Source: Alcanivorax borkumensis SK2
GTDB lineage: Bacteria; Pseudomonadota; Gammaproteobacteria; Pseudomonadales; Alcanivoracaceae
Assembly: GCF_000009365.1 (NCBI RefSeq)
Contig: NC_008260.1
Coordinates: 2,761,001-2,825,000 of the forward strand
Length of the DNA: 64,000 nucleotides
Direction of reading: 5' to 3'
Below the pieces are notes generated by a model. It was not told the origin of the DNA. It ran no database searches and saw only the letters and a program-made list of their open reading frames with translations. The position numbers were made by a program, and so were the translations under genes. Of this stretch, positions 29,659-38,616 are shown piece after piece (the first letter of the stretch is position 1; each line of letters starts with the position of its first letter).

Positions 29659-31119
29659 ATGGACACCTACTTACATGTATTGCGAAAAGCGGCCTTTATC
29701 CTGCTCTCTACACTACTCCTGAGCAGCTGCCTGACTTCCGCCGTTAACATCTCCAGCACGCCTCCCTTCGCTGCGCAAACACCAGCCCCAGGCAAAGCAT
29801 TGCTTTACGTTTTCTACGCCAAATACTGGCAAGAAAACATCAGGGAATACGAGCTACAGTTACTGGTGGATGACGAAATCATTGGCACGATTGGTACCTC
29901 AGATTACTACCTGCTGGAACTCTGGCCAGGCGACTATGATATCGCTGTCGAGCTACTGCCCTACACCGCACTAGGCAAACGCCGCCAAGGGGGTGAGATG
30001 GCGACTAAAGGCATTAGTATCGATGCCGGTGAAATCAATCTGCTTGGAATGGGCTATGTCGACGCCAGCAGCAACCCCCTGAATTTTTACACGGCCTGGC
30101 CATTCAAGGCCGGTGCGCTTGAAGGTCGCACTCTGACAAGACAGGTTCCCCATACCGAAACCGCCCAAGCAATAAAAACCTACGGCGGGCAATGGCAGGG
30201 GCCTGCACGCGAGCTCCTCGCCCACGGCGAAGGCACGCTACGCCTGCCGAACGGCATGACCTACCAAGGACGCATGGAGCGAGGGGATTACACCACTGAT
30301 GGCGTGCTTATTTACCCTGATGGCAAACGCTATAAAGGGGAGTATTCCAGCTATTTTGGCAAGCCAGAAGGGAAAGGTTTGCTCACCGACGCCGATGGCA
30401 ACGTAGTCTTTGCGGGCACCTTCTACGACGGCAAGCCCTATGAAAAAGGCGTCAGCTCTCGCAATGGCCAACTCCATTACGAAGACTATGGACGCTATGG
30501 CACAAAGCAGGAAACCGACCCCGCGACCCTCGCAGAACAATCCATCACGAATCAGGACAAGCGACGCCTTGCCTCGATAAGCAAAGAAGCCGAACCCTTC
30601 AATGCAGAAGTTTCCCGGTATCAACGCATGCAGCGTGATGCCCGGGAAGAGTTCGAGGAAAAGGAAGCCAGCTACCCCTCTCAATGCACCTGCGCGTTCA
30701 AGCTTTGCTTGGAGAGCAACCCTTCAGATGAAAGCCTAGAAGAACGCAGAGCCCGCAAAAAAGCGCAATCTCGCCGCGATGCAGCCTGCCGAGAATGGCG
30801 CGCCACAGGCGGAACCTACGCAGAACGCAAGGCCCAACTGGACCGTGAACTGGCAAACATAAGCGGGAACCTGGCAGACGCACTGGCACAACTCAAACAA
30901 GCAGAACAGCGCGATGCCGCCGTCCGCAAACAGAAAGCCGCGGCACTTGCCCGCACTAGAGCAGCCAGAACCGCTGAACTAGAGCAAAAAATCCGGCAAC
31001 AACAGCGTGACAACCTGGAAGAACAGCGTCTGGCCTGCCAGGGCAAAGAAACCTACTGTAGCTGTTATGCTTTTCGTCCCCCCTCACAAACGTCTGGCAG
31101 CCTGACCTGCACCCAATAA
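29659..31119 (+). CDS. Lipoprotein with MORN repeats and a charged coiled-coil tail
   Basis: The 486-residue product begins with a lipoprotein signal; the lipobox LSSC puts the acylated cysteine at C24. Residues 45-135 look like a beta-rich domain of the kind found in DUF2846-like lipoproteins. MORN-type repeats lie at about 190-260 ([46 protein letters not shown]). Residues 310-460 form a charged coiled coil interrupted by a CTCAFKLC cysteine cluster, and the C-terminus has another (CSCY). MORN repeats usually touch membranes or partner proteins. The function is unknown. It is a single gene with its own terminator. Confidence 0.8.
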   Translation: MDTYLHVLRKAAFILLSTLLLSSCLTSAVNISSTPPFAAQTPAPGKALLYVFYAKYWQENIREYELQLLVDDEIIGTIGTSDYYLLELWPGDYDIAVELLPYTALGKRRQGGEMATKGISIDAGEINLLGMGYVDASSNPLNFYTAWPFKAGALEGRTLTRQVPHTETAQAIKTYGGQWQGPARELLAHGEGTLRLPNGMTYQGRMERGDYTTDGVLIYPDGKRYKGEYSSYFGKPEGKGLLTDADGNVVFAGTFYDGKPYEKGVSSRNGQLHYEDYGRYGTKQETDPATLAEQSITNQDKRRLASISKEAEPFNAEVSRYQRMQRDAREEFEEKEASYPSQCTCAFKLCLESNPSDESLEERRARKKAQSRRDAACREWRATGGTYAERKAQLDRELANISGNLADALAQLKQAEQRDAAVRKQKAAALARTRAARTAELEQKIRQQQRDNLEEQRLACQGKETYCSCYAFRPPSQTSGSLTCTQ

Positions 31120-31148
31120 GCCTGCCGCTGATGAAAAGCGAATAGGAA

Positions 31149-31191
31149 AAAACACGGCAGGCTTCGCCTGCGGTGAAGTCTGCCGTGTTTT
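31149..31191 (+). terminator. Intrinsic terminator after MORN lipoprotein
   Basis: A perfect 12-bp stem AAAACACGGCAG/CTGCCGTGTTTT (31149-31160 with 31180-31191) encloses a smaller hairpin around GGCTTCGCC. A/T-rich outer arms allow function in both directions. Confidence 0.85.
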
Positions 31192-31315
31192 GTTGGCTCC
31201 CTTCCCTCTGTTTATTTATTTTTCTTTGCTTCATGTTCCTGCCGTCCAGCGTTTGCCGTCCTTACTGTTATACTCGCCGCACAACCCGCTCGGTTACCGG
31301 ATCAAAAGGAAGGCC

Positions 31316-32791
31316 ATGAAATACCGCGATCTTCGAGACTTCATTAGCCAACTGGAACAGCTCGGCGAGCTTAAGCGCATCACTGTGCCGGTGGATCCTA
31401 AACTGGAAATGACGGAAATTTGCGACCGCACTCTGCGAGCCGGCGGGCCAGCCTTGCTGTTCGAAAACCCGGTGGGGTTTGGCACTCCGGTGCTGGGCAA
31501 CCTGTTCGGCACTGAACGGCGGGTGGCACTGGGCATGGGCCGTGACTCGGTGGCAGAGCTTCGCGAGCTGGGTGAGCTGCTGGCGTTTCTCAAGGAGCCG
31601 GAGCCGCCCAAGGGTTTCCGTGATGCCTGGGAAAAACTGCCGGTATTTCGCAAGGTCCTGAGCATGAGCCCCAAGGTGTCCAGCTCCGGCCCCTGCCAGG
31701 AAAAGGTGCTGGAAGGCGACGAGGTGGACCTGTACAAACTGCCCATCCAGACCTGCTGGCCTGATGATGCCGGCCCCCTGGTGACCTGGCCGCTAGTCAT
31801 CACCCGCGGCCCTAACAAGGAACGTCAGAATCTGGGGATTTACCGCCAACAACTGATCGGCCGCAACAAGCTGATCATGCGCTGGCTGAGCCACCGGGGC
31901 GGAGCACTGGATTTCCAAGAATGGCAACAGCAACATCCTGGCGAACCGTTCCCGGTGAGCGTGGCACTGGGCGCCGACCCGGCCACGATTCTGGGCGCTG
32001 TCACCCCAGTGCCGGATACCCTCAGCGAATACGCCTTTGCCGGTTTGCTGCGCGGCTCCAAGACCGAGCTGGTGAAATGTATCGGCAATGACCTGCAAGT
32101 GCCCGCCAGCGCCGAATTCGTTTTGGAAGGCTTTCTTTATCCAGGTGACATGGCTGACGAAGGCCCCTTCGGCGACCACACCGGCTATTACAATGAAGTG
32201 GAGCGTTTCCCAGTATTCACCGTGGAGCGCATCACTCACCGTCGCAACCCGATTTATCACAGCACCTATACGGGCCGGCCGCCGGATGAACCCGCGGTAC
32301 TCGGCGTGGCCATGAATGAAATCTTCGTGCCCATCCTGAAAAAGCAGTTTCCCGAGATCGTCGACTTTTACCTGCCGCCGGAAGGCTGCTCCTACCGCAT
32401 GGCCGTGGTCACCATGAAGAAGCAGTACCCCGGCCACGCCAAGCGCGTGATGATGGGCGTTTGGTCATTCCTGCGCCAGTTCATGTACACCAAGTTCGTG
32501 ATCGTCTGCGATGACGACGTGAATGCCCGTGACTGGAAAGATGTGATCTGGGCCATGACCACCCGCATGGACCCGGCCCGCGATACCGTGATGATCGAAA
32601 ACACGCCCATTGATTATCTGGATTTCGCCTCTCCGGTGGCCGGCCTTGGTTCCAAAATGGGAATGGATGCCACGAACAAGTGGGCAGGCGAAACCACCCG
32701 CGAGTGGGGCCGCGCCATCGCCATGGATCCCGCTGTAAAAACCCGGGTGGATGAAATGTGGTCCTCACTGGGCATCGACACCCCGGAATAA
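31316..32791 (+). CDS. ubiD: 4-hydroxy-3-polyprenylbenzoate decarboxylase UbiD
   Basis: UbiD uses prenylated FMN (made by UbiX) to decarboxylate the ubiquinone precursor. The 491-residue product aligns in length and order with E. coli UbiD (497). It has the N-terminal [10 protein letters not shown] start, the conserved [13 protein letters not shown] segment, and the ending [25 protein letters not shown] upstream fixes ATG 31316; an earlier in-frame codon would add 42 hydrophobic residues. ubiX is not in the window. Confidence 0.97.
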   Translation: MKYRDLRDFISQLEQLGELKRITVPVDPKLEMTEICDRTLRAGGPALLFENPVGFGTPVLGNLFGTERRVALGMGRDSVAELRELGELLAFLKEPEPPKGFRDAWEKLPVFRKVLSMSPKVSSSGPCQEKVLEGDEVDLYKLPIQTCWPDDAGPLVTWPLVITRGPNKERQNLGIYRQQLIGRNKLIMRWLSHRGGALDFQEWQQQHPGEPFPVSVALGADPATILGAVTPVPDTLSEYAFAGLLRGSKTELVKCIGNDLQVPASAEFVLEGFLYPGDMADEGPFGDHTGYYNEVERFPVFTVERITHRRNPIYHSTYTGRPPDEPAVLGVAMNEIFVPILKKQFPEIVDFYLPPEGCSYRMAVVTMKKQYPGHAKRVMMGVWSFLRQFMYTKFVIVCDDDVNARDWKDVIWAMTTRMDPARDTVMIENTPIDYLDFASPVAGLGSKMGMDATNKWAGETTREWGRAIAMDPAVKTRVDEMWSSLGIDTPE

Positions 32792-32878
32792 TCCTAGAAT
32801 GGGCGCCGGCTCACAGAGCAGGGTGGCGCCCAAATTCCAGCGTGGTACGATCGTACGAAAAATACAACAAGGTCGCCC

Positions 32879-34237
32879 ATGCCTGTTTTTTCGTCACTGA
32901 ACCGCCGTGCTTTTTTGAAATCCCTGGCCGCCACTGGCGCTCTAGGCTCAATGAGCCCTAGCCAACTGCTCGCCGACACGAGCAAAGCCGCCACCTGGCA
33001 AAATTGGTCAGGGAATCAGCAAGCCAAGCCCAGCCAGTTACTGTTCCCCCGTAACCAGGACGAACTTCGCGATGCGGTTACGTCTGGCACCGGTACCCTG
33101 CGCGCCTTTGGTGGCAGCGACTCATTCAGTGCGGTGGCCCCCTCTAACGACACCATGATTTCGCTTGAAGCCATGGGGGGACTACGCCACCAAAATGAAG
33201 ACCTGTTTACCTGGGGCGGCGGCACCCGGCTGGCCATAGCCAGCGCCCAGGCCCATAGCCTGGGCTACAGTTTCAGCAATGAACCGGACATTAATTTGCA
33301 GTCCCTTGCTGGGGCCATTGCCACCAGCACTCACGGAACCGGTACCGGCCTTACCAGCATATCCGGGCAAGTGGATGCTATTCGCCTGATGCTGCCCAGT
33401 GGCGAACTACTGGAATTAAACGCCGATGGCGGGGATCACTTCCTTGCCGCCTGCTGTAACGTCGGCGCACTGGGTATTGTCTCAGACATCACTTTGCGCC
33501 ATCAGCCAGCCTATCGACTCAAGGAGCGAACCTGGACTCTGCCCCTTCGTGAGGCCATGGATTATGTGCAGAAGGAGAAAGACAACTACCGCCATATTGA
33601 AATCTTCCCCTTCCCGCTCGGCAAGCAGGCCATCGTCAAAACATTGGAAATCACCGACGACCCGAAGAATGGCCCGCCACGCCAGAATGAAAATGACATC
33701 CTGGAAATGGCCTGCAATCTGGCCATGCATGCCGGCTGGCTGACCCCAACCTTGCAAACGCTCGCCACGAAATTTGTCGAAGAAGCCACCTTCACCGGGC
33801 CGTCCCACAAGGTGTTTGCCAACCATCGCACCGTACGTTTCAACGAGATGGAATACAGCGTGCCTGCTGAAGACGGCATGGCTTGCCTGGAAGAAGTGTG
33901 CGACGCCATTCGTCAGCATGACATCAATGTTTTCTTTCCCATTGAATTTCGCTATGTGGCCGCCGACAACAACCTGCTATCCATGTTCTATCAGCAACCC
34001 AGCGCCAGCCTGTCTATACACCAATACTACGAACAGGACTATCAGCCCCTCTTCGGTGTGGTTGAACCTATTCTGCGCCGCTACGCCGGACGCCCCCACT
34101 GGGGCAAAATTCACAGCCTGGAACGCGAAGAATTGACGGAGTTGTACCCCGCTTTTGAGCGCTTTCAAGCGGTACGTCGTGAGCTGAACCCACAAGGACG
34201 CATGCTGAATGACCATCTCAAGACGCTGTTTACGTAG
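32879..34237 (+). CDS. Tat-exported FAD-linked oxidase, D-arabinono-1,4-lactone oxidase-like
   Basis: The 452-residue product has a twin-arginine signal (NRRAFLKSLAATGAL, residues 8-22), so it is exported folded. A PCMH-type FAD-binding domain follows (about 45-215, with STHGTGTGL) and then an ALO-type substrate domain ending in WGKIHSLEREEL. In covalent-flavin members a histidine stands in the GxxHSFS motif; here it is D81 in GGSDSFS, so the flavin is probably not covalently bound. It forms a unit with the next gene, 48 bases downstream, which a transposon has interrupted. Substrate is presumably a sugar lactone or polyol; this is family-level inference. Confidence 0.87.
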   Translation: MPVFSSLNRRAFLKSLAATGALGSMSPSQLLADTSKAATWQNWSGNQQAKPSQLLFPRNQDELRDAVTSGTGTLRAFGGSDSFSAVAPSNDTMISLEAMGGLRHQNEDLFTWGGGTRLAIASAQAHSLGYSFSNEPDINLQSLAGAIATSTHGTGTGLTSISGQVDAIRLMLPSGELLELNADGGDHFLAACCNVGALGIVSDITLRHQPAYRLKERTWTLPLREAMDYVQKEKDNYRHIEIFPFPLGKQAIVKTLEITDDPKNGPPRQNENDILEMACNLAMHAGWLTPTLQTLATKFVEEATFTGPSHKVFANHRTVRFNEMEYSVPAEDGMACLEEVCDAIRQHDINVFFPIEFRYVAADNNLLSMFYQQPSASLSIHQYYEQDYQPLFGVVEPILRRYAGRPHWGKIHSLEREELTELYPAFERFQAVRRELNPQGRMLNDHLKTLFT

Positions 34238-34285
34238 TGCGAGGTTTGCCTGCACCGTCTTCATTGATAGCAAAAGGGGGCGTTT

Positions 34286-35333
34286 ATGAAACGCCGTGAA
34301 CTTCTAATCGCGATGGCCACCCTGGCCGCCAGTGGCTGGCTGCTAAGGCCGAGCAATCAGGGCCAACCCCACGGCGATTACTTTCAAACCATCAACGACT
34401 ACCTGCGTCGCGCCGGACCGGGCCGCCCCTTGATGCTCATCGATCGCCAACGACTGGCCGCCAACTGCAAGACACTGATGAGCATGATGCCCCGCCACTG
34501 CCAGCTTCGCATCGTGGCCAAATCCCTACCCAGCGTCCCCCTTATTCAGGAAGTAATGACCCACACCGGCAGCCGGCGGATAATGGTATTCCATCAACCT
34601 TTTATGAACGCTCTGGCCGATGCCGAACCCGGCTGTGACATGCTACTGGGTAAACCCATGCCGATTCGGGCAGCACGACGTTTCTATTCTGAGTTGAGCC
34701 ACAATGAACAGAGCCATCCCAGCCCGTTCAAACCGGACCAACAACTGCAGTGGCTGATTGATTCCTCCTCTCGCCTAGAGCAATACCTGAGCCTTGCCCG
34801 CGAGCAGCAACGACATCTCAACATCAACATTGAGATCGATGTGGGCCTGCACCGGGGCGGGCTTACCGACCCCCAGCAACTGGACGCCATGATCGCGCTG
34901 ATTGAGGCCCACCCCGAGCAGCTACGCTTTAGTGGCTTCATGGGCCACGACGCTCACGTGGGTAGACTACCCAGTTTTGTACAGAGCGCAGAAGAAGGCC
35001 ACCGGGAAACCGAGGCCCTCTACCAGCAGTATATCCACAGGTTGTACCACCTGAATCCGACCTATCGAAAACAAGACCTGTGCTTTAACGGTGCCGGCAG
35101 CCCAACGCTAGCGCTCTATGACGACAGCACCGTGGTCAACGAACTCAGTGCCGGCTCCTGCCTAGTCAAAGCCAGCGACTTCGATCTGCCACTACTGCAA
35201 CGCTTCCAACCCGCGGCCTTTATTGCCGCCCCGGTGATCAAGCAACTGAATGGCCTCGCCCTGCCCGGCCCACTACCACTGGGCGAACTCTGGCAAAGCT
35301 GGGACACCAATCGCCGGCAAAGCTATTTTATTT
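34286..35333 (+). pseudogene. Fold-III PLP enzyme (D-threonine aldolase/alanine racemase-N-like), 5' part, interrupted
   Basis: The first 349 codons of a 431-codon gene are here; the last 82 codons (codon 350 split) are at 48945-49192 beyond the transposon. PLP would bind K79 in RIVAKSLP, and EIDVGLHRGG near 190 is typical of the D-threonine aldolase/DSD1 group of fold-III PLP enzymes. A hydrophobic N-terminus with RR at 3-4 suggests export, perhaps Tat. As it stands, translation runs 7 codons into the insertion and stops at 35356, losing the conserved C-terminal domain, so the product is likely inactive. It is the partner gene of the preceding oxidase. Confidence 0.9.
35326..35333. repeat. 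8-bp target-site duplication, left copy (TTTTATTT)
   Basis: The octamer directly abuts the left inverted repeat at 35334. The same octamer directly abuts the right inverted repeat at 48937-48944. Confidence 0.93.
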
Positions 35334-35391
35334 GGGTATACGGATTTAATGGTTGATGGGGCACCTTCACCCCACCAACCTGATACCACCC

Positions 35392-36675
35392 TCAGATGGT
35401 TGATAGATCGACCCCGTAGTTGAGTTCCTCTGCGAAGTCCGGCAGTCCGTAACCGATGGTGTAGAACGGAGAGACCTTCGCAGTCGGGGCCTTCTTCTTG
35501 TGCTTCGTGGTGTAGAGCATTCGTGCCCGCATCACCTCGAACGAGTAACCACGCCCTTCACGGTTCTTGTCCTTGGCCAGTCGGTTGATGGACTCCGTGT
35601 AAGCGTTGGTGACGGGCATGTCCGTCTCGAAGTAGGTCATGATCTCTTCGCGCCAGTTGCCCACTGCCCTGACCAGATCGCTCCAGACTTCCTTCTGGCC
35701 CTTTGGAATGGTGGCTATCCAGTCATCCAGGGCGGCTTCTGCCTGTGGCCGGGTGGTGGCGTTCCAGATGCCGTAGAAGCGTTCCTTGTGCTCGTAGGCG
35801 GCCAGCAGTTGCGGGAATGCGCCTGTCCAGGTCTCCATGATGAGTCGCTCCCGGTCTGAGACTTCGTGAGCGCGTTTCAGCAGGATTTTCCGGTCTCCTT
35901 TGAGGGTTCGGCTCTGGGAGGGTTTCAGCTCCTTTCTGAGGCCCTTGCGCACCTTCTCCAAGGCATCGTTGGCCATGCGCACCACATGGAACTTATCGAC
36001 CACGATACGGGCCTGTGGCAGCACCGCCTTGACCGCTGCCCGGTAGGGGTTCCACATGTCCATGCTGACGATCTCGACCTTCTGCCGGTCTTTCAGCTTC
36101 ATCAGGTAGTTGGTCACCACGTCCTGACGGCGGGTGGCCAGCAGGTCGAGCAGGGTTCGCTCCTCGATGTTGGTCAGGATGCAGCGGTAGCGCTTGTTCA
36201 GGTACAGCTCGTCGATGCCCAGAATGCGGGGCGTCTCGAAGCGGTGCCAGCGCCCCAGAAACTCGGCGCGGGCGTTGAAGATGTCACGTACCGTCTTCTC
36301 GTCCAAGCCGGTCTGTGCCGCCACAAAGGTGTAGGGGTGGTTGAAGGATTCCTTCTCCACGTATTCATGCAGCCGCAGCGTCATGCGGAAGCCGTCCACC
36401 ATCTCCGGTAGCTGGGGCCTGAAGGTGGTCTTGCAGGCCCGGCAGGTGTACCGGCGGCGGACCACCCAGAGGGTGACCCGCTTGCCGTGGATGGGCAGAT
36501 CACGATAGGGAACATCACGCTTGCCGAACCGCACGAACTCACCCTGCACGCCGCATTCCTCGCAGGCGATGGGATCGGGCGCGTCCACCTGGAAGTGCAT
36601 TTCGTCGTCGGTGGATTTGCAGCCCAGCACCTGGTACTCAGGCAGGTGCAGGATGTTGTCGGGCATTTCGGTCAT
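35392..36675 (-). CDS. ISL3-family transposase, copy 1
   Basis: The 427-residue DDE transposase has an N-terminal zinc-finger-like set C38/C41 and C78/C81 and a helix-turn-helix region near 115-135. The likely catalytic residues are D155 (GIDE), D206 (SMDMWNPY) and E361 (AYTESINR). Compared with copy 2 it lacks two residues near the C-terminus (a 6-base in-frame deletion, FYTIG against FYKKTIG) and differs at several other positions. It lies at the left end of the element, transcribed outward, with dmeR divergent from it across 140 bp that hold metal-sensor operators. Confidence 0.95.
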   Translation of the reverse strand: MTEMPDNILHLPEYQVLGCKSTDDEMHFQVDAPDPIACEECGVQGEFVRFGKRDVPYRDLPIHGKRVTLWVVRRRYTCRACKTTFRPQLPEMVDGFRMTLRLHEYVEKESFNHPYTFVAAQTGLDEKTVRDIFNARAEFLGRWHRFETPRILGIDELYLNKRYRCILTNIEERTLLDLLATRRQDVVTNYLMKLKDRQKVEIVSMDMWNPYRAAVKAVLPQARIVVDKFHVVRMANDALEKVRKGLRKELKPSQSRTLKGDRKILLKRAHEVSDRERLIMETWTGAFPQLLAAYEHKERFYGIWNATTRPQAEAALDDWIATIPKGQKEVWSDLVRAVGNWREEIMTYFETDMPVTNAYTESINRLAKDKNREGRGYSFEVMRARMLYTTKHKKKAPTAKVSPFYTIGYGLPDFAEELNYGVDLSTI

Positions 36676-36748
36676 GCGGCGTGCTCCTTACGGCTGGCGA
36701 GTGTCACGTTGGTGAGCTTCACCTACCTCTCCTCTCTTGCAAACAAGC

Positions 36749-36786
36749 ATACTACCCCCTAGTATTTATATACTACCCTCCAGTAT
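36749..36786. promoter_or_regulatory. Tandem DmeR/RcnR-type operators, copy 1
   Basis: Read on the minus strand the two sites are TACTAGGGGGTAGTA and TACTGGAGGGTAGTA, 21 bases apart. Both fit the TACT-G-tract-N-AGTA operator class of RcnR/DmeR/InrS-type sensors. They lie between the divergent transposase and dmeR genes, so they could control both. Confidence 0.75.
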
Positions 36787-36815
36787 AGTTTTTGGGCCAC
36801 TAAAGAGACGACTGC

Positions 36816-37085
36816 ATGCACACGATCAAAGACAAAGCGAAGCTATTAACCCGCGTTCGGCGCATTCAGGGGCAGACGGCCGCACTGGAAAGGCAGCTTG
36901 ACGAGGAGGGCGACTGCACGGCCGTGCTGCAACAGATCGCCGCGATTCGTGGGGCGGTGAATGGACTGATGGCAGCCATCATTGAGGGGCACTTGACTGA
37001 TCACGTCGTCAGGGAACCCGAGTTGGAGCAGCGGCAACAAGACTTGGAAGCGGTGCTGCAGGTCATCAAGTCCTACCTCAAGTAG
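36816..37085 (+). CDS. dmeR: RcnR/DmeR-type (CsoR family) metal-sensing repressor, copy 1
   Basis: This family forms all-helical tetramers that release DNA when metal binds. The 89-residue product has the Ni/Co-sensor ligand set of RcnR: H2, C34, H59 and H63, within blocks nearly identical to E. coli RcnR (AVLQQIAAIRGAVNGLM). Two matching G-tract operators lie just upstream, and a DmeF-type exporter follows 180 bases downstream. I infer a Co/Ni-responsive repressor of the exporter. The protein sequence is identical in copy 2. Confidence 0.92.
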   Translation: MHTIKDKAKLLTRVRRIQGQTAALERQLDEEGDCTAVLQQIAAIRGAVNGLMAAIIEGHLTDHVVREPELEQRQQDLEAVLQVIKSYLK

Positions 37086-37265
37086 AACATCACGAGCTAC
37101 AGCGTGGGTACCCTAGCTGTAAGAGGCGAACTTTGGCAGTGATTTAATATCCGCGCCCCTGAAGTTCTTGCGGAACCGGAGCTGTTAGCAGGGCTTCGCC
37201 ATCAATCGCCACCACTTTCATTGGTCTTGCTGACCATAATTTTTATCAACTCGGAGTATTACAGT

Positions 37266-38222
<957 letters not shown>

Positions 38223-38263
38223 GCTGATTGAGCGGGCTGGGCCGAAATAGTCGGTTTTGGTAC

Positions 38264-38302
38264 GGGCGAGGGAGTTGCTCTGCATTCAGCTTGGCCTCGC
38301 CC
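38264..38302 (+). terminator. Hairpin after dmeF copy 1, possible terminator
   Basis: An 8-bp stem GGGCGAGG/CCTCGCCC (38264-38271 with 38295-38302) lies downstream of dmeF. No T run follows. The rest of 38223-38433 holds only an internal ATCAACCA repeat at 38378-38395. Confidence 0.35.
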
Positions 38303-38433
38303 TCTCTCCAAGCCATGTAAGTGTCATTGTCCATACACGTTCCAGGCTTTGTAGGTACCTTAATGGCCTGAGTGACATATCAACCAAGGAATCCGATGAA
38401 GTGGGGAGTTGTTACCTCCCCATGATACCCAGA

Positions 38434-38458
38434 GATCAACCAGATATTCCGGATACCC
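38434..38458. repeat. Right inverted repeat of ISL3 copy 1
   Basis: The 25 bases match the reverse complement of the left end (35334-35358) at 19 positions and end in CCGGATACCC. A related subterminal repeat lies 56 bases inside, at 38378-38395. Confidence 0.85.
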
Positions 38459-38584
38459 AATTTTTACTCGGACTTTTCTTGCATCTGCTTCTCTGAAAAA
38501 TCACTTTATCTCAGCAACTTACAAAAATCTGTAAGCCATATCCTACATATTCAACTTGCGCGCTGGTGAAAAACGGGAAGAATT

Positions 38585-38605
38585 CCCCGGCCTTAAAAGC
38601 CGGGG
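38585..38605 (-). terminator. Probable terminator of the czc operon
   Basis: A 7-bp stem CCCCGGC/GCCGGGG lies 12 bases after the czcA stop codon (minus strand), followed by AATTCTTCC. The T tract is weak. Confidence 0.5.
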
Positions 38606-38616
38606 AGCCCGCATTA

